This document shows, one piece after another, positions 15,250 through 24,200 of a stretch of DNA of 64,000 nucleotides; the first letter of the stretch is position 1; every line of letters starts with the position of its first letter. Made by a program: the position numbers and the translations under genes. The notes under the pieces were generated by a model. The model had not been told where the DNA came from. It did not search any database and saw only the letters and a program-made list of their open reading frames with translations. The DNA lies in the NCBI GenBank assembly GCA_934702375.1, contig CAKUYE010000012.1:1-64000 (forward strand), in the 5' to 3' direction. The stretch comes from an uncultured Bacillota bacterium (GTDB lineage: Bacteria > Bacillota > Dehalobacteriia > UBA7702).

Positions 15250-17118
15250 ATGAGTAAGATCATTGGTATCGACTTAGGTACAACAAATTCCTGCGTAGCC
15301 GTAATGGAAGGCGGCGAAGCAGTCATTATCCCCAATGCAGAAGGAGCCAGAACAACCCCCTCTGTTGTAGCATTTTCCAATAACGGTGAACGTCTTGTCG
15401 GCGCAGTTGCCAAAAGACAGGCCGTAACCAATCCTGACAAAACAGTGATGTCCATCAAAAGACACATGGGGAAAGATTATAAAGTGCATATTGATGGCAA
15501 AAATTATACTCCTCAGGAAATTTCCGCAATGATCCTTTCCAAATTGAAAGGTGATGCCGAAGCATATCTCGGCGATACCGTAAATCAGGCGGTAATCACT
15601 GTTCCCGCGTACTTCTCCGATGCTCAGCGTCAGGCTACCAAAGACGCCGGTAAAATTGCCGGTTTGGAAGTTCTGCGTATCATCAACGAACCTACCGCTG
15701 CTGCTCTTTCCTATGGCCTTGATAAAGGCGAAGACAGCACCGTTCTCGTATTTGACCTTGGCGGCGGTACTTTCGACGTATCCATCCTTGAATTGGGCGA
15801 CGGCGTTTTTGAAGTAAAAGCCACCAACGGTAACAACCTCCTGGGCGGCGATGACTTTGACCAGAAGATCATTGATTATCTCGTAGCCGAATTTAAAAAA
15901 TCCGACGGTATTGACCTTTCCGGCGACCGCATGGCAATGCAGCGTTTGAAAGAAGCTGCGGAAAAGGCAAAAATCGACCTTTCCGGCGTTATGACCGCCA
16001 ACATCAACCTGCCTTTTATCACCGCTACCGCCGATGGCCCCAAACATATGGATATCACTCTTACCAGAGCAAAATTTAATGAAATCACCAAAGATCTGGT
16101 AGAAAAAACCATGGGTCCCACCCGTCAGGCTATGAGCGATGCCGGCCTCTCCGGCAGTGAAATCGACAAGGTTATCCTCGTCGGCGGTTCCTCCCGTATT
16201 CCTGCCGTTCAGGAAGCTATTAAGAACCTCCTGAACAAAGAACCCAGCAAGAGTGTTAACCCCGATGAATGTGTTGCACTGGGCGCTGCCATTCAGGGCG
16301 GTGTTCTCGGCGGTGAAGTCAAAGACGTTCTTCTCCTTGATGTTACACCCCTTTCCCTGGGGATCGAAACCCTCGGCGGCGTAAACACCAAGCTTATCGA
16401 TAGAAATACAACCATCCCGACTTCTAAGAGCCAGATCTTCTCTACGGCTGCCGATAATCAGCCTGCCGTTGAAATCCATGTACTTCAGGGTGAAAGACCG
16501 ATGGCTGCGGATAACAAAACTCTGGGCCGCTTTACGCTGAATGATATTCCCCCGGCACCCCGTGGGGTTCCTCAAATCGAAGTTAAATTCGATATTGATG
16601 CCAACGGTATCGTTCATGTCAGCGCAAAAGACCTTGGCACCGGTAAAGTTCAGACCATTACCATTACTGCTTCCAGCGGCTTGAGCGACGATGAAATCCA
16701 GCGTATGATGGATGAAGCCGACCAGTACAAGGAAGAAGACGAAAAGAGAAAAGAACAGATCGAAATCAGAAATAATGCCGATGCTGCCGTATATCAGGTA
16801 GAAAATACCATGAAAGAAATGGGCGATAAGCTTACCGATGCAGAAAAGAACGATCTGGAAAAAGCCAAAGCCGATTTGAAAACCGCTTTGGAAGGTACCG
16901 ACAGCGATGCCATTAAAGCAAAGCTGGATGCCCTTTATGAAGTTCTTCATAAAGTTTCCGAACGCATCTATGCACAGACTGCACAGCAGCAGGGGACACC
17001 CAACCCCGGCAACATGGGCGGCAACGCCGGCTGCGGCGATAACTGCGGCGGCTGCGCACCCGATGATGATGTGGTTGATGCAGATTACACCGTTGTGGAT
17101 GACGACGATAAGAAATAA
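15250..17118 (+). CDS. dnaK: Chaperone DnaK (Hsp70) with a cysteine-bearing tail
   Basis: DnaK (622 residues) is the ATP-dependent Hsp70 chaperone. Landmarks are IGIDLGTTNSCVAVMEGG at the N-terminus, EPTAAALSYGLD, VFDLGGGTFDVSIL, the substrate-binding domain and a C-terminal DADYTVVDDDDKK. The disordered tail carries C595, C599 and C602 in AGCGDNCGGCAP, absent from the DnaK tails I recall. A 70-bp gap from grpE contains TATAAT (15220-15225) without a convincing -35. GGAGG precedes the ATG. dnaJ follows after 20 bp. Confidence 0.98.
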   Translation: MSKIIGIDLGTTNSCVAVMEGGEAVIIPNAEGARTTPSVVAFSNNGERLVGAVAKRQAVTNPDKTVMSIKRHMGKDYKVHIDGKNYTPQEISAMILSKLKGDAEAYLGDTVNQAVITVPAYFSDAQRQATKDAGKIAGLEVLRIINEPTAAALSYGLDKGEDSTVLVFDLGGGTFDVSILELGDGVFEVKATNGNNLLGGDDFDQKIIDYLVAEFKKSDGIDLSGDRMAMQRLKEAAEKAKIDLSGVMTANINLPFITATADGPKHMDITLTRAKFNEITKDLVEKTMGPTRQAMSDAGLSGSEIDKVILVGGSSRIPAVQEAIKNLLNKEPSKSVNPDECVALGAAIQGGVLGGEVKDVLLLDVTPLSLGIETLGGVNTKLIDRNTTIPTSKSQIFSTAADNQPAVEIHVLQGERPMAADNKTLGRFTLNDIPPAPRGVPQIEVKFDIDANGIVHVSAKDLGTGKVQTITITASSGLSDDEIQRMMDEADQYKEEDEKRKEQIEIRNNADAAVYQVENTMKEMGDKLTDAEKNDLEKAKADLKTALEGTDSDAIKAKLDALYEVLHKVSERIYAQTAQQQGTPNPGNMGGNAGCGDNCGGCAPDDDVVDADYTVVDDDDKK

Positions 17119-17138
17119 GAACCGGGAAGGGATTAACG

Positions 17139-18305
17139 TTGGCAGAGAAAAGAGATTATTATGAAGTCCTTGGTGTAGACAAAGGGGCTTCTGCAGATGA
17201 GATCAAAAAAGCCTATAAAAAAATGGCAAAAAAATATCATCCCGACTTGAATCCCGATAATCCCGAAGCAGCGGAAAAATTTAAAGAAGTGAACGAAGCG
17301 GCGAGCGTTTTGACGGATGCGGATAAACGCTCCCGCTACGATCAATTTGGTCACGCCGGCGTCGATGGCAACAACATGGGCGGCGGCGGTTTTGGCGGCT
17401 TTGAGGATTTCGGTGGATTTGGTGATATTTTCGATACTTTGTTTGGCGGCGGCGGTGGTCGCCGGAGCGACCCCAATCGCCCTCAGCGTGGCGCCGATAT
17501 TGAAGCCAGTCTTGATATTTCCTTTGAAGAAGCGGCTTTTGGCGTAGAAAAGGATGTTACCATTACCCGTCGTGATCAATGCTCTACCTGTCACGGCAGC
17601 GGTGCTGCGGCCGGTACTTCTCGAAAGACTTGCCCCAACTGCCATGGCAGCGGTCAGGTTCGCACGGTGCAAAATACGCCCCTTGGGCAAATGCAGAGTG
17701 TGCGCCCCTGTCCTCAATGCGGCGGGGAAGGCTCCATTGTGGAACAGCCCTGTTCCGCCTGTAACGGCAACGGCTTCGTGAAAAAGAAACATACCATTAA
17801 GGTTTCGGTTCCCGCCGGGATTGCCGATGGTAATACCTTGCGTAATAACGGTCAGGGGAATTGCGGTAAAAAAGGCGGCCCCAATGGTGACCTCTATGTT
17901 CGCATTTATGTTCGTCCTCACAAGCTCTTTGAAAGAGTTAATGATGATGTTTATGCCGATGAGGATATCACCTTTGCTCAGGCTGCTTTAGGCGATACCT
18001 TACAGGTTCCCACCCTTGACGGCAATGTGGCCTTTCAGATTCCGGCAGGGACCCAGAACGGCGCCGTGTTCCGTTTGAAAGGGAAGGGGATTCCTCATCT
18101 TCGGGGTAAAGGCCGAGGAGATCACCGCATCAAGGTTCGGGTAGTGGTCCCCAACGATTTGACCGAAGAGCAGAAAGATATGCTGAGAGCCTTTGATGCT
18201 TCTCTGGCGAACAACAATTACTCCAAATCGGCCAAAAAAGCGGAAAAGAGCCACCGTGGTTTCTTTGACAAAATGAAGGATGCTTTTAAGGGCAGCGGAG
18301 AATAA
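17139..18305 (+). CDS. dnaJ: Chaperone DnaJ (Hsp40)
   Basis: This is a class I DnaJ of 388 residues that stimulates DnaK ATPase and delivers substrates. It has a J-domain with the HPD motif (KKYHPDLN), a Gly/Phe-rich linker, four zinc-binding repeats (CSTCHGSG, CPNCHGSG, CPQCGGEG, CSACNGNG) and the C-terminal substrate domains. The start is a TTG at 17139, preceded by GGGAAGGGA with a 6-nt spacer. It is the last gene of the HrcA-controlled operon; a terminator-like hairpin follows at 18409-18454. Confidence 0.97.
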   Translation: MAEKRDYYEVLGVDKGASADEIKKAYKKMAKKYHPDLNPDNPEAAEKFKEVNEAASVLTDADKRSRYDQFGHAGVDGNNMGGGGFGGFEDFGGFGDIFDTLFGGGGGRRSDPNRPQRGADIEASLDISFEEAAFGVEKDVTITRRDQCSTCHGSGAAAGTSRKTCPNCHGSGQVRTVQNTPLGQMQSVRPCPQCGGEGSIVEQPCSACNGNGFVKKKHTIKVSVPAGIADGNTLRNNGQGNCGKKGGPNGDLYVRIYVRPHKLFERVNDDVYADEDITFAQAALGDTLQVPTLDGNVAFQIPAGTQNGAVFRLKGKGIPHLRGKGRGDHRIKVRVVVPNDLTEEQKDMLRAFDASLANNNYSKSAKKAEKSHRGFFDKMKDAFKGSGE

Positions 18306-18395
18306 CGCAAAATTTCAGAGAAAGAAAATAATTTGTCGAATGCTCCGATTTTGCGCAGATTTTTTGCGAAGGAAATCATTATTTAAAAATTATTC

Positions 18396-18424
18396 TTGAA
18401 AGAATAGAAAAACTCAAGTATACT
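18396..18424 (+). promoter_or_regulatory. prmA promoter
   Basis: TTGAAA (18396-18401) and TATACT (18419-18424) are separated by exactly 17 bp. The -10 lies inside the left arm of the overlapping inverted repeat. Confidence 0.7.
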
Positions 18425-18454
18425 TATTGTGGTATTGTATGCTTGAGTTTTTTT
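18409..18454 (+). terminator. Terminator/palindrome between dnaJ and prmA
   Basis: AAAACTCAAGTATAC (18409-18423) pairs with GTATgCTTGAGTTTT (18437-18451), followed by Ts. It would end heat-shock operon transcripts and at the same time spans the -10 and start region of the prmA promoter. Confidence 0.7.
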
Positions 18455-18467
18455 GTGGAGGTCTGTT

Positions 18468-19406
18468 GTGGCTTATTTTATTTGTGAAGTTCATACCGAT
18501 TGTGCCCATGAAGCGGAAATCGTCGCCTTGCTGAATGACTGTGGTGTTGCCGGTGTGGCGGTGGAAGGTGCTGCCTTTGTTCGGGAAGCCATTGCCGAAG
18601 GTCTGGCGGAAATATGGGATGAACAACAGATACAGAATGATGATGATTCTCTGGTCGTAAAAGGGTTCTATCCCGAAGATCAGGATATTACGGCGGAAAA
18701 GGAAAAGCTTACCGCCGCTTTGGCCATCTACGAAATGCTCAACGGTGTTTCCCTGCAGTATTCCTTTTACAGCCTTGCCGATGAGGAATGGCAGGATGCC
18801 TGGAAGCAGTATTACAAGCCCTTTCGCGTAGGAGACCGCCTTATTATTAAACCGACTTGGGAGGATTATGTTCCCGAGAAAGAAGATATTATTATTGAGC
18901 TGGATCCCGGATTGGCTTTTGGTACCGGGAGCCATCCCACCACCAACGGCGCTTTGCGTCTTTTAGAGCGGTATGTAAAGGCCGGAGATCAGGTTTTGGA
19001 TTGCGGCTGCGGCAGCGGTATTTTGGCGGTTGCCGCCGCAAAGCTCGGCGCCGAAAAGGTGTATGCCGTCGATATCGACCACGATGCCGTATTGTCGGCG
19101 GTACGAAATATTCGTATCAACGGTCTTTTTACGAAGATCGAAGTATTCTGTGATGATGTTACGAAGCGCAGCTTTCAACGACTGGCACCGTTTCAGATTG
19201 TTGTGGCCAATATCGTTGCCGATGTGATTCTTCCCATGCTTCCTTCGGCAGCAGCTCTCACCGAAAAAGGAAATCTTCTCATCGCCGGGGGCATTATTGC
19301 CCATCGCAAAGAGGAGGTTTTTGCCGCCCTGGCAGAACACGGTTTTTCGGTAAAGGATGTATTGTGTGAAGGGGATTGGGTCACCCTGGCAGCAGAAAGG
19401 ATTTGA
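18468..19406 (+). CDS. prmA: Ribosomal protein L11 methyltransferase
   Basis: PrmA methylates L11 using S-adenosylmethionine. The 312-residue protein has an N-terminal substrate-recognition domain and a Rossmann methyltransferase domain with DPGLAFGTGSHPTT, the SAM loop DCGCGSGILAVAAAKLGA and the NIVADVI motif. The start is GTG 18468, set by GGAGGT 5 nt upstream; an in-frame TTG at 18453 would overlap that RBS. It follows the dnaJ gene, as in most Bacillota, and rsmE begins 3 bp downstream. Confidence 0.93.
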   Translation: MAYFICEVHTDCAHEAEIVALLNDCGVAGVAVEGAAFVREAIAEGLAEIWDEQQIQNDDDSLVVKGFYPEDQDITAEKEKLTAALAIYEMLNGVSLQYSFYSLADEEWQDAWKQYYKPFRVGDRLIIKPTWEDYVPEKEDIIIELDPGLAFGTGSHPTTNGALRLLERYVKAGDQVLDCGCGSGILAVAAAKLGAEKVYAVDIDHDAVLSAVRNIRINGLFTKIEVFCDDVTKRSFQRLAPFQIVVANIVADVILPMLPSAAALTEKGNLLIAGGIIAHRKEEVFAALAEHGFSVKDVLCEGDWVTLAAERI

Positions 19407-19409
19407 ACT

Positions 19410-20168
19410 ATGCAGACTTTCTATATCCATAAAGAGGATGTAACCGATGATCTTTTAACGATCAAAGGGGACGTCTGCCATCATATCAGCCGCGTGTTGC
19501 GGATGCATGTCGGAGATACATTACGCTGCTCCGATCAGGAATCCTTTTACTATGAGGGTACGATCTCCGAAATCACCAGGGAAGCGGTGACCGTTGCTAT
19601 TACAAAGACCTATGCCATTGACGATGAACCGGGAATTTTTGTGACGTTGATCCAATGTTTGCCCCGGGGAGATAAATTTGATACGGTGATTCAGAAAACG
19701 ACAGAGCTTGGGATCAGCCGAATCATTCCCGTGGAAAGCGAAAATTCCCAGGTACGACTGAAAAAAGATAAAAAGGCGGAAAAGCAGCAGCGCTGGCAGC
19801 GTATTGCCGCTTCTGCCGCCGAACAGTGCGGCCGGGGGTGTGTGCCCGAGGTCCTGTTGCCGGTAAAGCTGCCGGAGGCATTTTCTTTGCTGGAGCCGGG
19901 TACGGAAATCCTCTTCTGTTACGAAGCCGATTTTCAACACAGCTTTGGCAAGACTGTAAAAATGATTCGAGAAAAAACAAATCGCATTGCCCTTGTGATC
20001 GGCCCGGAAGGCGGCTTTTCTCCGTCGGAAGCAGAGAATATCATTGCTTTAAAGGGACACCCCGTAACGATGGGCAAGCGAATTCTGCGCACAGAAACCG
20101 CCGGGCCGACGGCACTTTCTGCCTTGATGTTTGCCTGTGGAGAATGGGAGGTGCTCAATGAAAATTAA
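19410..20168 (+). CDS. rsmE: 16S rRNA m3U1498 methyltransferase RsmE
   Basis: RsmE (252 residues) is a SPOUT methyltransferase that N3-methylates U1498 of 16S rRNA. It has the N-terminal PUA-like domain (CHHISRVLRMHVGD) and the C-terminal knotted domain with QCLPRGDKFDTVIQKTTELG, SENSQVRL, the IGPEGGFSPSEAE loop and the terminal LGKRILRTETA-type SAM site (here MGKRILRTETAGPTAL). The next gene starts 11 bp before its stop codon, suggesting translational coupling. Confidence 0.93.
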   Translation: MQTFYIHKEDVTDDLLTIKGDVCHHISRVLRMHVGDTLRCSDQESFYYEGTISEITREAVTVAITKTYAIDDEPGIFVTLIQCLPRGDKFDTVIQKTTELGISRIIPVESENSQVRLKKDKKAEKQQRWQRIAASAAEQCGRGCVPEVLLPVKLPEAFSLLEPGTEILFCYEADFQHSFGKTVKMIREKTNRIALVIGPEGGFSPSEAENIIALKGHPVTMGKRILRTETAGPTALSALMFACGEWEVLNEN

Positions 20169-21489
20169 TACAGTTTCTGTTGTTACATTGGGCTGCCGTG
20201 TGAATCAATATGAAAGTGAAGCCATTGCCCGGGATTTTGAAGCTCGCGGCTATGAGATTGCCCGAAACCGAAAAAATGCCGATGTGATTATTGTGAATAC
20301 CTGTTGTGTGACGAAAACCTCTGAAAGTAAGAGCCGCCGCACGATTCGTCATTTGCATACGGAAAACCCCGATGCTTTGATCGTAGTGACCGGTTGTTAC
20401 GGACAGCGTGCCGGTCATGAATTGCTTTCCATTCCCGGTGTGGCTCTTGTGACCGGGAACGGGGAAAAGGATAAGCTGGCAGAGTTGGTGGATAATCTCA
20501 ACGAACGGCAGATTCCCCGGCTGGATGTGAGCAATATTATGATGCGCCGCCATTTTCCCAATGCCAAGGTAAAGGAAAAAACCACCAGCCGGGTAAGGGA
20601 TTATCTGAAAATTCAGGATGGATGCGAGCAGTTTTGCACCTATTGCATCGTTCCCTATGTCCGCGGTCCGGTAGTGAGCCGCCCCTATGATGATATTATT
20701 GCCGAAGCTCGTTGTCTGGACGCCCGAGGCTTTAAGGAACTGGTTCTCACCGGGATTCATACCGGATTTTACGGTAAGGATCTTCCCGATGATGTTAATC
20801 TTGTTACGGTGCTAAAAGGGCTGTTGAAGGAAACCGGTATTCAGCGCTTTCGTTTGAGTTCTCTGGAACCGAAGGAGGTCAGTGATGAGTTGATCGACCT
20901 TGTGGCTTCCGAAGAGCGGTTGTGCAACCATTTTCATATTCCCCTTCAAAGCGGAGATAATGAAATTTTAAAGAAAATGAATCGGCCCTATACCCGGGAA
21001 GAATATATTGCTCTCACGAAGCGGATCTATAAGAAAATCCCCGATGCCGCTATCAGCGCCGATATTATCGTCGGTTTTCCCGGCGAAAGCGACGGTGCTT
21101 TTGAAAATACCGTGGATGTTTTGACCAATGCGGAATTTGCTTTTATCCACAGCTTTCCCTATTCCCCCAGAGAAGGGACGAAGGCGGCGATTTTTCCCCA
21201 CCGGGTTCCCGGTGAATTGAAGGAAAAACGGCAGAAAACTCTGCTTTCCCTGGGAGATTTCTATAAATATCGTTTTGCCGAGCGGCATATCTGGCAGACT
21301 ATGGATGTTCTGGTGGAAAGCCGTGATCGCAACGGCTATTGCCAGGGACATACCGATAATTTCCTTTTGGTACGCTTCCCGGCGGAAACAAAAGGTCTTT
21401 GCGGCAAAATGGTAAAAGTAAAAGCGTTAAAAAACGATGAGGGTGTCCTCATCGGTGAAATGATAAAGGAGAATGAAAACTATGAGTGA
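20158..21489 (+). CDS. mtaB: tRNA t6A37 methylthiotransferase MtaB
   Basis: MtaB (443 residues) converts t6A37 to ms2t6A in tRNAs reading ANN codons. The N-terminal UPF0004 domain has cysteines C13, C49 or C50, and C80; the radical SAM cluster uses C156, C160 and C163 in CEQFCTYC; a C-terminal TRAM domain follows. The start at 20158 has GGGAGGTG upstream, and it overlaps rsmE by 11 bp. The rsmE-mtaB-HIT order supports MtaB rather than MiaB. Confidence 0.92.
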   Translation: MKINTVSVVTLGCRVNQYESEAIARDFEARGYEIARNRKNADVIIVNTCCVTKTSESKSRRTIRHLHTENPDALIVVTGCYGQRAGHELLSIPGVALVTGNGEKDKLAELVDNLNERQIPRLDVSNIMMRRHFPNAKVKEKTTSRVRDYLKIQDGCEQFCTYCIVPYVRGPVVSRPYDDIIAEARCLDARGFKELVLTGIHTGFYGKDLPDDVNLVTVLKGLLKETGIQRFRLSSLEPKEVSDELIDLVASEERLCNHFHIPLQSGDNEILKKMNRPYTREEYIALTKRIYKKIPDAAISADIIVGFPGESDGAFENTVDVLTNAEFAFIHSFPYSPREGTKAAIFPHRVPGELKEKRQKTLLSLGDFYKYRFAERHIWQTMDVLVESRDRNGYCQGHTDNFLLVRFPAETKGLCGKMVKVKALKNDEGVLIGEMIKENENYE

Positions 21490-21823
21490 TTGTATCTTTT
21501 GCAAGATCATTGATCGTGAGATCCCTTCCAAGATCGTCTATGAAGACGATGACATCATTGCCTTTGAGGATGTAAACCCCCTTGCTCCCGTTCATATCTT
21601 GTTGATTCCCAAAAAACATATTGCCACCGCTGCCGATCTTCAGGAAGAAGATGCCGCTGTGATCGGTAAAATTTTTCTTACTGCTAAAAAAATTGCCGAA
21701 GAAAAAGGCCTTGCCGAAGATGGATACCGTATTGTCAATAACTGCAAATCCGCAGGTGGGCAAGAGGTTTTCCATATTCACTTCCACCTTCTTGGCGGTG
21801 AAAAACTCGGACTTTTTGTTTAA
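21482..21823 (+). CDS. HIT-family nucleotide hydrolase
   Basis: This 113-residue Hint-like protein probably hydrolyses purine nucleoside phosphoramidates or related adenylylated substrates. It starts MSDCIFCKIIDREIPSK and carries the histidine triad HIHFHLLGG with the catalytic middle histidine. The start at 21482 overlaps the mtaB stop by 8 bp; an ATG at 21473 lies against the RBS. The physiological substrate is unknown. Confidence 0.92.
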   Translation: MSDCIFCKIIDREIPSKIVYEDDDIIAFEDVNPLAPVHILLIPKKHIATAADLQEEDAAVIGKIFLTAKKIAEEKGLAEDGYRIVNNCKSAGGQEVFHIHFHLLGGEKLGLFV

Positions 21824-21845
21824 TCAATAAATTTTATTTTGATTA

Positions 21846-21874
21846 TTGACGAATAGCTTATTATTTGGTATAAT
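21846..21874 (+). promoter_or_regulatory. rpsU promoter
   Basis: TTGACG (21846-21851) and TATAAT (21869-21874) with 17-bp spacing precede a leader of about 105 nt containing two hairpins. Confidence 0.85.
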
Positions 21875-21987
21875 TCAATGGTACGTGATGATGCGGCCGT
21901 TGTTTCCGCCTTATCATAACCCGAGATGGCAAAATGCCGTCTGTTTATCACTCTATCGAAATGGTAGCACCGGAGGGAGGGATAGGA

Positions 21988-22164
21988 ATGAGCGAAGTAC
22001 GTGTAGGAAAAAATGAAAGCTTAGACAGTGCCCTGCGCCGTTTTAAACGGAGTTGCCAAAAAGCGGGGGTGATGGCTGATATAAGAAGACATGAACATTA
22101 TGAAAAACCCAGCGTTAGACGGAAGAAAAAATCCGAAGCAGCGCGCAAACGTAAATGGAAATAA
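21988..22164 (+). CDS. rpsU: 30S ribosomal protein S21
   Basis: This 58-residue basic protein matches S21 over its full length (SEVRVGKNESLDSALRRFKR, then VRRKKKSEAARKRK). S21 binds late to the 30S platform near the anti-Shine-Dalgarno region. The ATG at 21988 follows the purine-rich GGAGGGAGGGATAGGA. It is transcribed alone from a strong promoter and ends at a strong terminator. Confidence 0.97.
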   Translation: MSEVRVGKNESLDSALRRFKRSCQKAGVMADIRRHEHYEKPSVRRKKKSEAARKRKWK

Positions 22165-22175
22165 TTTCTGAAAGC

Positions 22176-22212
22176 AAAAGCACTTATATCAAAGAGATAT
22201 AAGTGCTTTTTT
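22176..22212 (+). terminator. rpsU terminator
   Basis: AAAAGCACTTATATC (22176-22190) pairs perfectly with GATATAAGTGCTTTT (22196-22210), followed by Ts. Confidence 0.93.
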
Positions 22213-22273
22213 CTAAGTTGGCTACTTTTGTAAGAAATGGAAAGAGCTTTGCTTTGAAAGAGGGAGGATGCCG

Positions 22274-24094
22274 ATGCCGTTTTTGCCTTATGATAAAAAA
22301 ACCTTTGCCGCCGCCGGGTGGGATGTTCCTGACTTTGTCCTCGTCACCGGCGATGCTTATGTAGATCACCCTTCCTTTGGCGCGGCCATCATCGGGCGGG
22401 TATTGGAGGACCGCGGCTTTCATGTTGCTGTTTTGTCGCAACCAAAATTTACCAAGAAGGAAGCTTTTACGGTATTTGGTCGTCCTCGCCTGGGATTTCT
22501 CGTGACCTCGGGAAATATCGACAGTATGGTGGCTCATTATACCGTCAATAAACGCCGTCGTCATGATGATAAGTACACCCCCGGAGATAAAAGCGGCCGC
22601 CGTCCCGATCGCGCAGTTATCGTTTATTGTCAAAAGATTCGGGAGGCTTACGGAGATACTCCCATTATCATTGGCGGAGTCGAAGCCAGCCTGCGCCGAT
22701 TTGCTCATTATGATTATTGGGATAATAAGGTACGCCCTTCGATTCTGGAAGAGAGTACCGCGGATCTCCTCGTTTACGGCATGGGAGAGCGGGCCATTCG
22801 AGAGGTTGCTCTTCGCATGAACGAAGGTGAATACCTTTCTTCCATCGTGGATGTGAGGGGTACGGCTTATTGCACCGAGGAGGATGCTTTGCCCCATCAT
22901 TATGAGGCTTTGCCCGATTACGATGAAGTATGTCGAAAAAAAGCGGCATTTGCGCAAATGACAAAAATCATGATGGACAATGCCGACCATGTTCGAGGCA
23001 AAATTCTGGTGCAAAAAGGAAAGAGCCGTTATATCGTTCAAAATATGCCGGCAAAGCCTTTGGATCAGCGGGAACTGGACGCCGTTTACGACCTTCCCTA
23101 TGCTTATGGGTATCCAGAAGTCTATGACCGGGCCGGTGGTGTAAAAGCCCTGGATGAGGTGCGCTTTTCTCTTACCCATAATCGCGGCTGCTTTGGCAGC
23201 TGTAATTTCTGCTCCATTGCCTTGCATCAGGGGCGGTTTGTGGTAGGGCGAAGCCACGATTCGGTTTTAAGAGAAGCACAGCGCTTTACGGCGATGAAAG
23301 ATTTTAAAGGGTACATTCATGATGTTGGCGGAGCAACGGCGAATTTTCGCGGTCCCAGCTGCTCTAAACAGGAAAAGAAAGGCCTTTGCAGCCATAAAAA
23401 ATGTCTTTTCCCTGAGGTTTGTCCCTCAATCCGTGCCGATCATCGGGATTATTTGCAGCTTTTGAGAAAGCTGCGGGAATTGCCCGGGGTAAAAAAGGTC
23501 TTTATCCGCAGCGGCATTCGCTATGATTATGTTTTGGCAGATCCCCGTCATGATTTTCTGGATGAATTGGTAAAATATCATGTCAGCGGTCAGCTGCGGT
23601 TGGCGCCGGAGCATGTATCTCCCAATGTATTAAAGCGTATGGGTAAGCCGGATATCGGCGTTTATGAAAAATTTACCAAAGTCTTTTACAAGGCAACGGA
23701 ACGGGCAGGGAAGGAACAGTATGTTTTGCCCTATCTGATCAGTTCGCATCCCGGCTCCACTTTGAAGGATGCCGTGGAATTGGCTGTGTGGCTGAAAAAA
23801 CACCGGATTCGCCCCGAGCAGGTACAGGATTTTTATCCTACACCGGCTACGGTATCTACTTGTATGTATTATACCGGAATTGATCCTTTGACCATGGAGC
23901 AGGTTTACATTCCGAAAACACCGGAGGAAAAGAAAATGCAGCGGGCTTTGATGCAGTACTGGCGACGGGAAAACGAAGAGCTTGTGAAAAAAGCATTGCT
24001 AAAGACCGGCCGGAAAGATCTGCTCAACGGAAAAAACAGCTTGTTGCCCCCAACGATGTCTCCGAAGGTGTCTCGAAATCGGCATCACCGATGA
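22274..24094 (+). CDS. YgiQ-family radical SAM protein
   Basis: This 606-residue protein belongs to the YgiQ family (UPF0313). An N-terminal B12-binding-like region includes FVLVTGDAYVDHPSFG and IIIGGVEASLRR. The radical SAM domain has cluster cysteines in NRGCFGSCNFCSIALHQGR, a cysteine-rich insertion (CSKQEKKGLCSHKKCLFPEVC) and a C-terminal DUF3362-type tail with VQDFYPTP. The ATG at 22274 has GGAGG 6 nt upstream; the ATG at 22268 abuts it. The reaction and substrate of the family are unknown. Confidence 0.88.
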   Translation: MPFLPYDKKTFAAAGWDVPDFVLVTGDAYVDHPSFGAAIIGRVLEDRGFHVAVLSQPKFTKKEAFTVFGRPRLGFLVTSGNIDSMVAHYTVNKRRRHDDKYTPGDKSGRRPDRAVIVYCQKIREAYGDTPIIIGGVEASLRRFAHYDYWDNKVRPSILEESTADLLVYGMGERAIREVALRMNEGEYLSSIVDVRGTAYCTEEDALPHHYEALPDYDEVCRKKAAFAQMTKIMMDNADHVRGKILVQKGKSRYIVQNMPAKPLDQRELDAVYDLPYAYGYPEVYDRAGGVKALDEVRFSLTHNRGCFGSCNFCSIALHQGRFVVGRSHDSVLREAQRFTAMKDFKGYIHDVGGATANFRGPSCSKQEKKGLCSHKKCLFPEVCPSIRADHRDYLQLLRKLRELPGVKKVFIRSGIRYDYVLADPRHDFLDELVKYHVSGQLRLAPEHVSPNVLKRMGKPDIGVYEKFTKVFYKATERAGKEQYVLPYLISSHPGSTLKDAVELAVWLKKHRIRPEQVQDFYPTPATVSTCMYYTGIDPLTMEQVYIPKTPEEKKMQRALMQYWRRENEELVKKALLKTGRKDLLNGKNSLLPPTMSPKVSRNRHHR

Positions 24095-24139
24095 AATGTG
24101 GATGTTTTTTGAATTTATTTTGTTTTCAAGTGGAAAATG

Positions 24140-24168
24140 TTGTCTGAATACTGGATCTATGGTATAAT
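24140..24168 (+). promoter_or_regulatory. Promoter of the NfeD-floA operon
   Basis: TTGTCT (24140-24145) and TATAAT (24163-24168) with a 17-bp spacer, about 32 bp before the first gene. Confidence 0.7.
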
Positions 24169-24200
24169 ATATTTAATAAGAATATAAGGATGTGACGGAA

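Noticed and set aside
15274..16950. Long minus-strand open frame (about 558 codons) opposite dnaK
   Set aside because: It is antisense to a clear dnaK gene, with no RBS or recognisable domain.
7757..22164. Prophage or genomic island in the conserved block
   Set aside because: No integrase, phage gene, attachment-site repeat or compositional break was seen; the gene order is the common Bacillota one.
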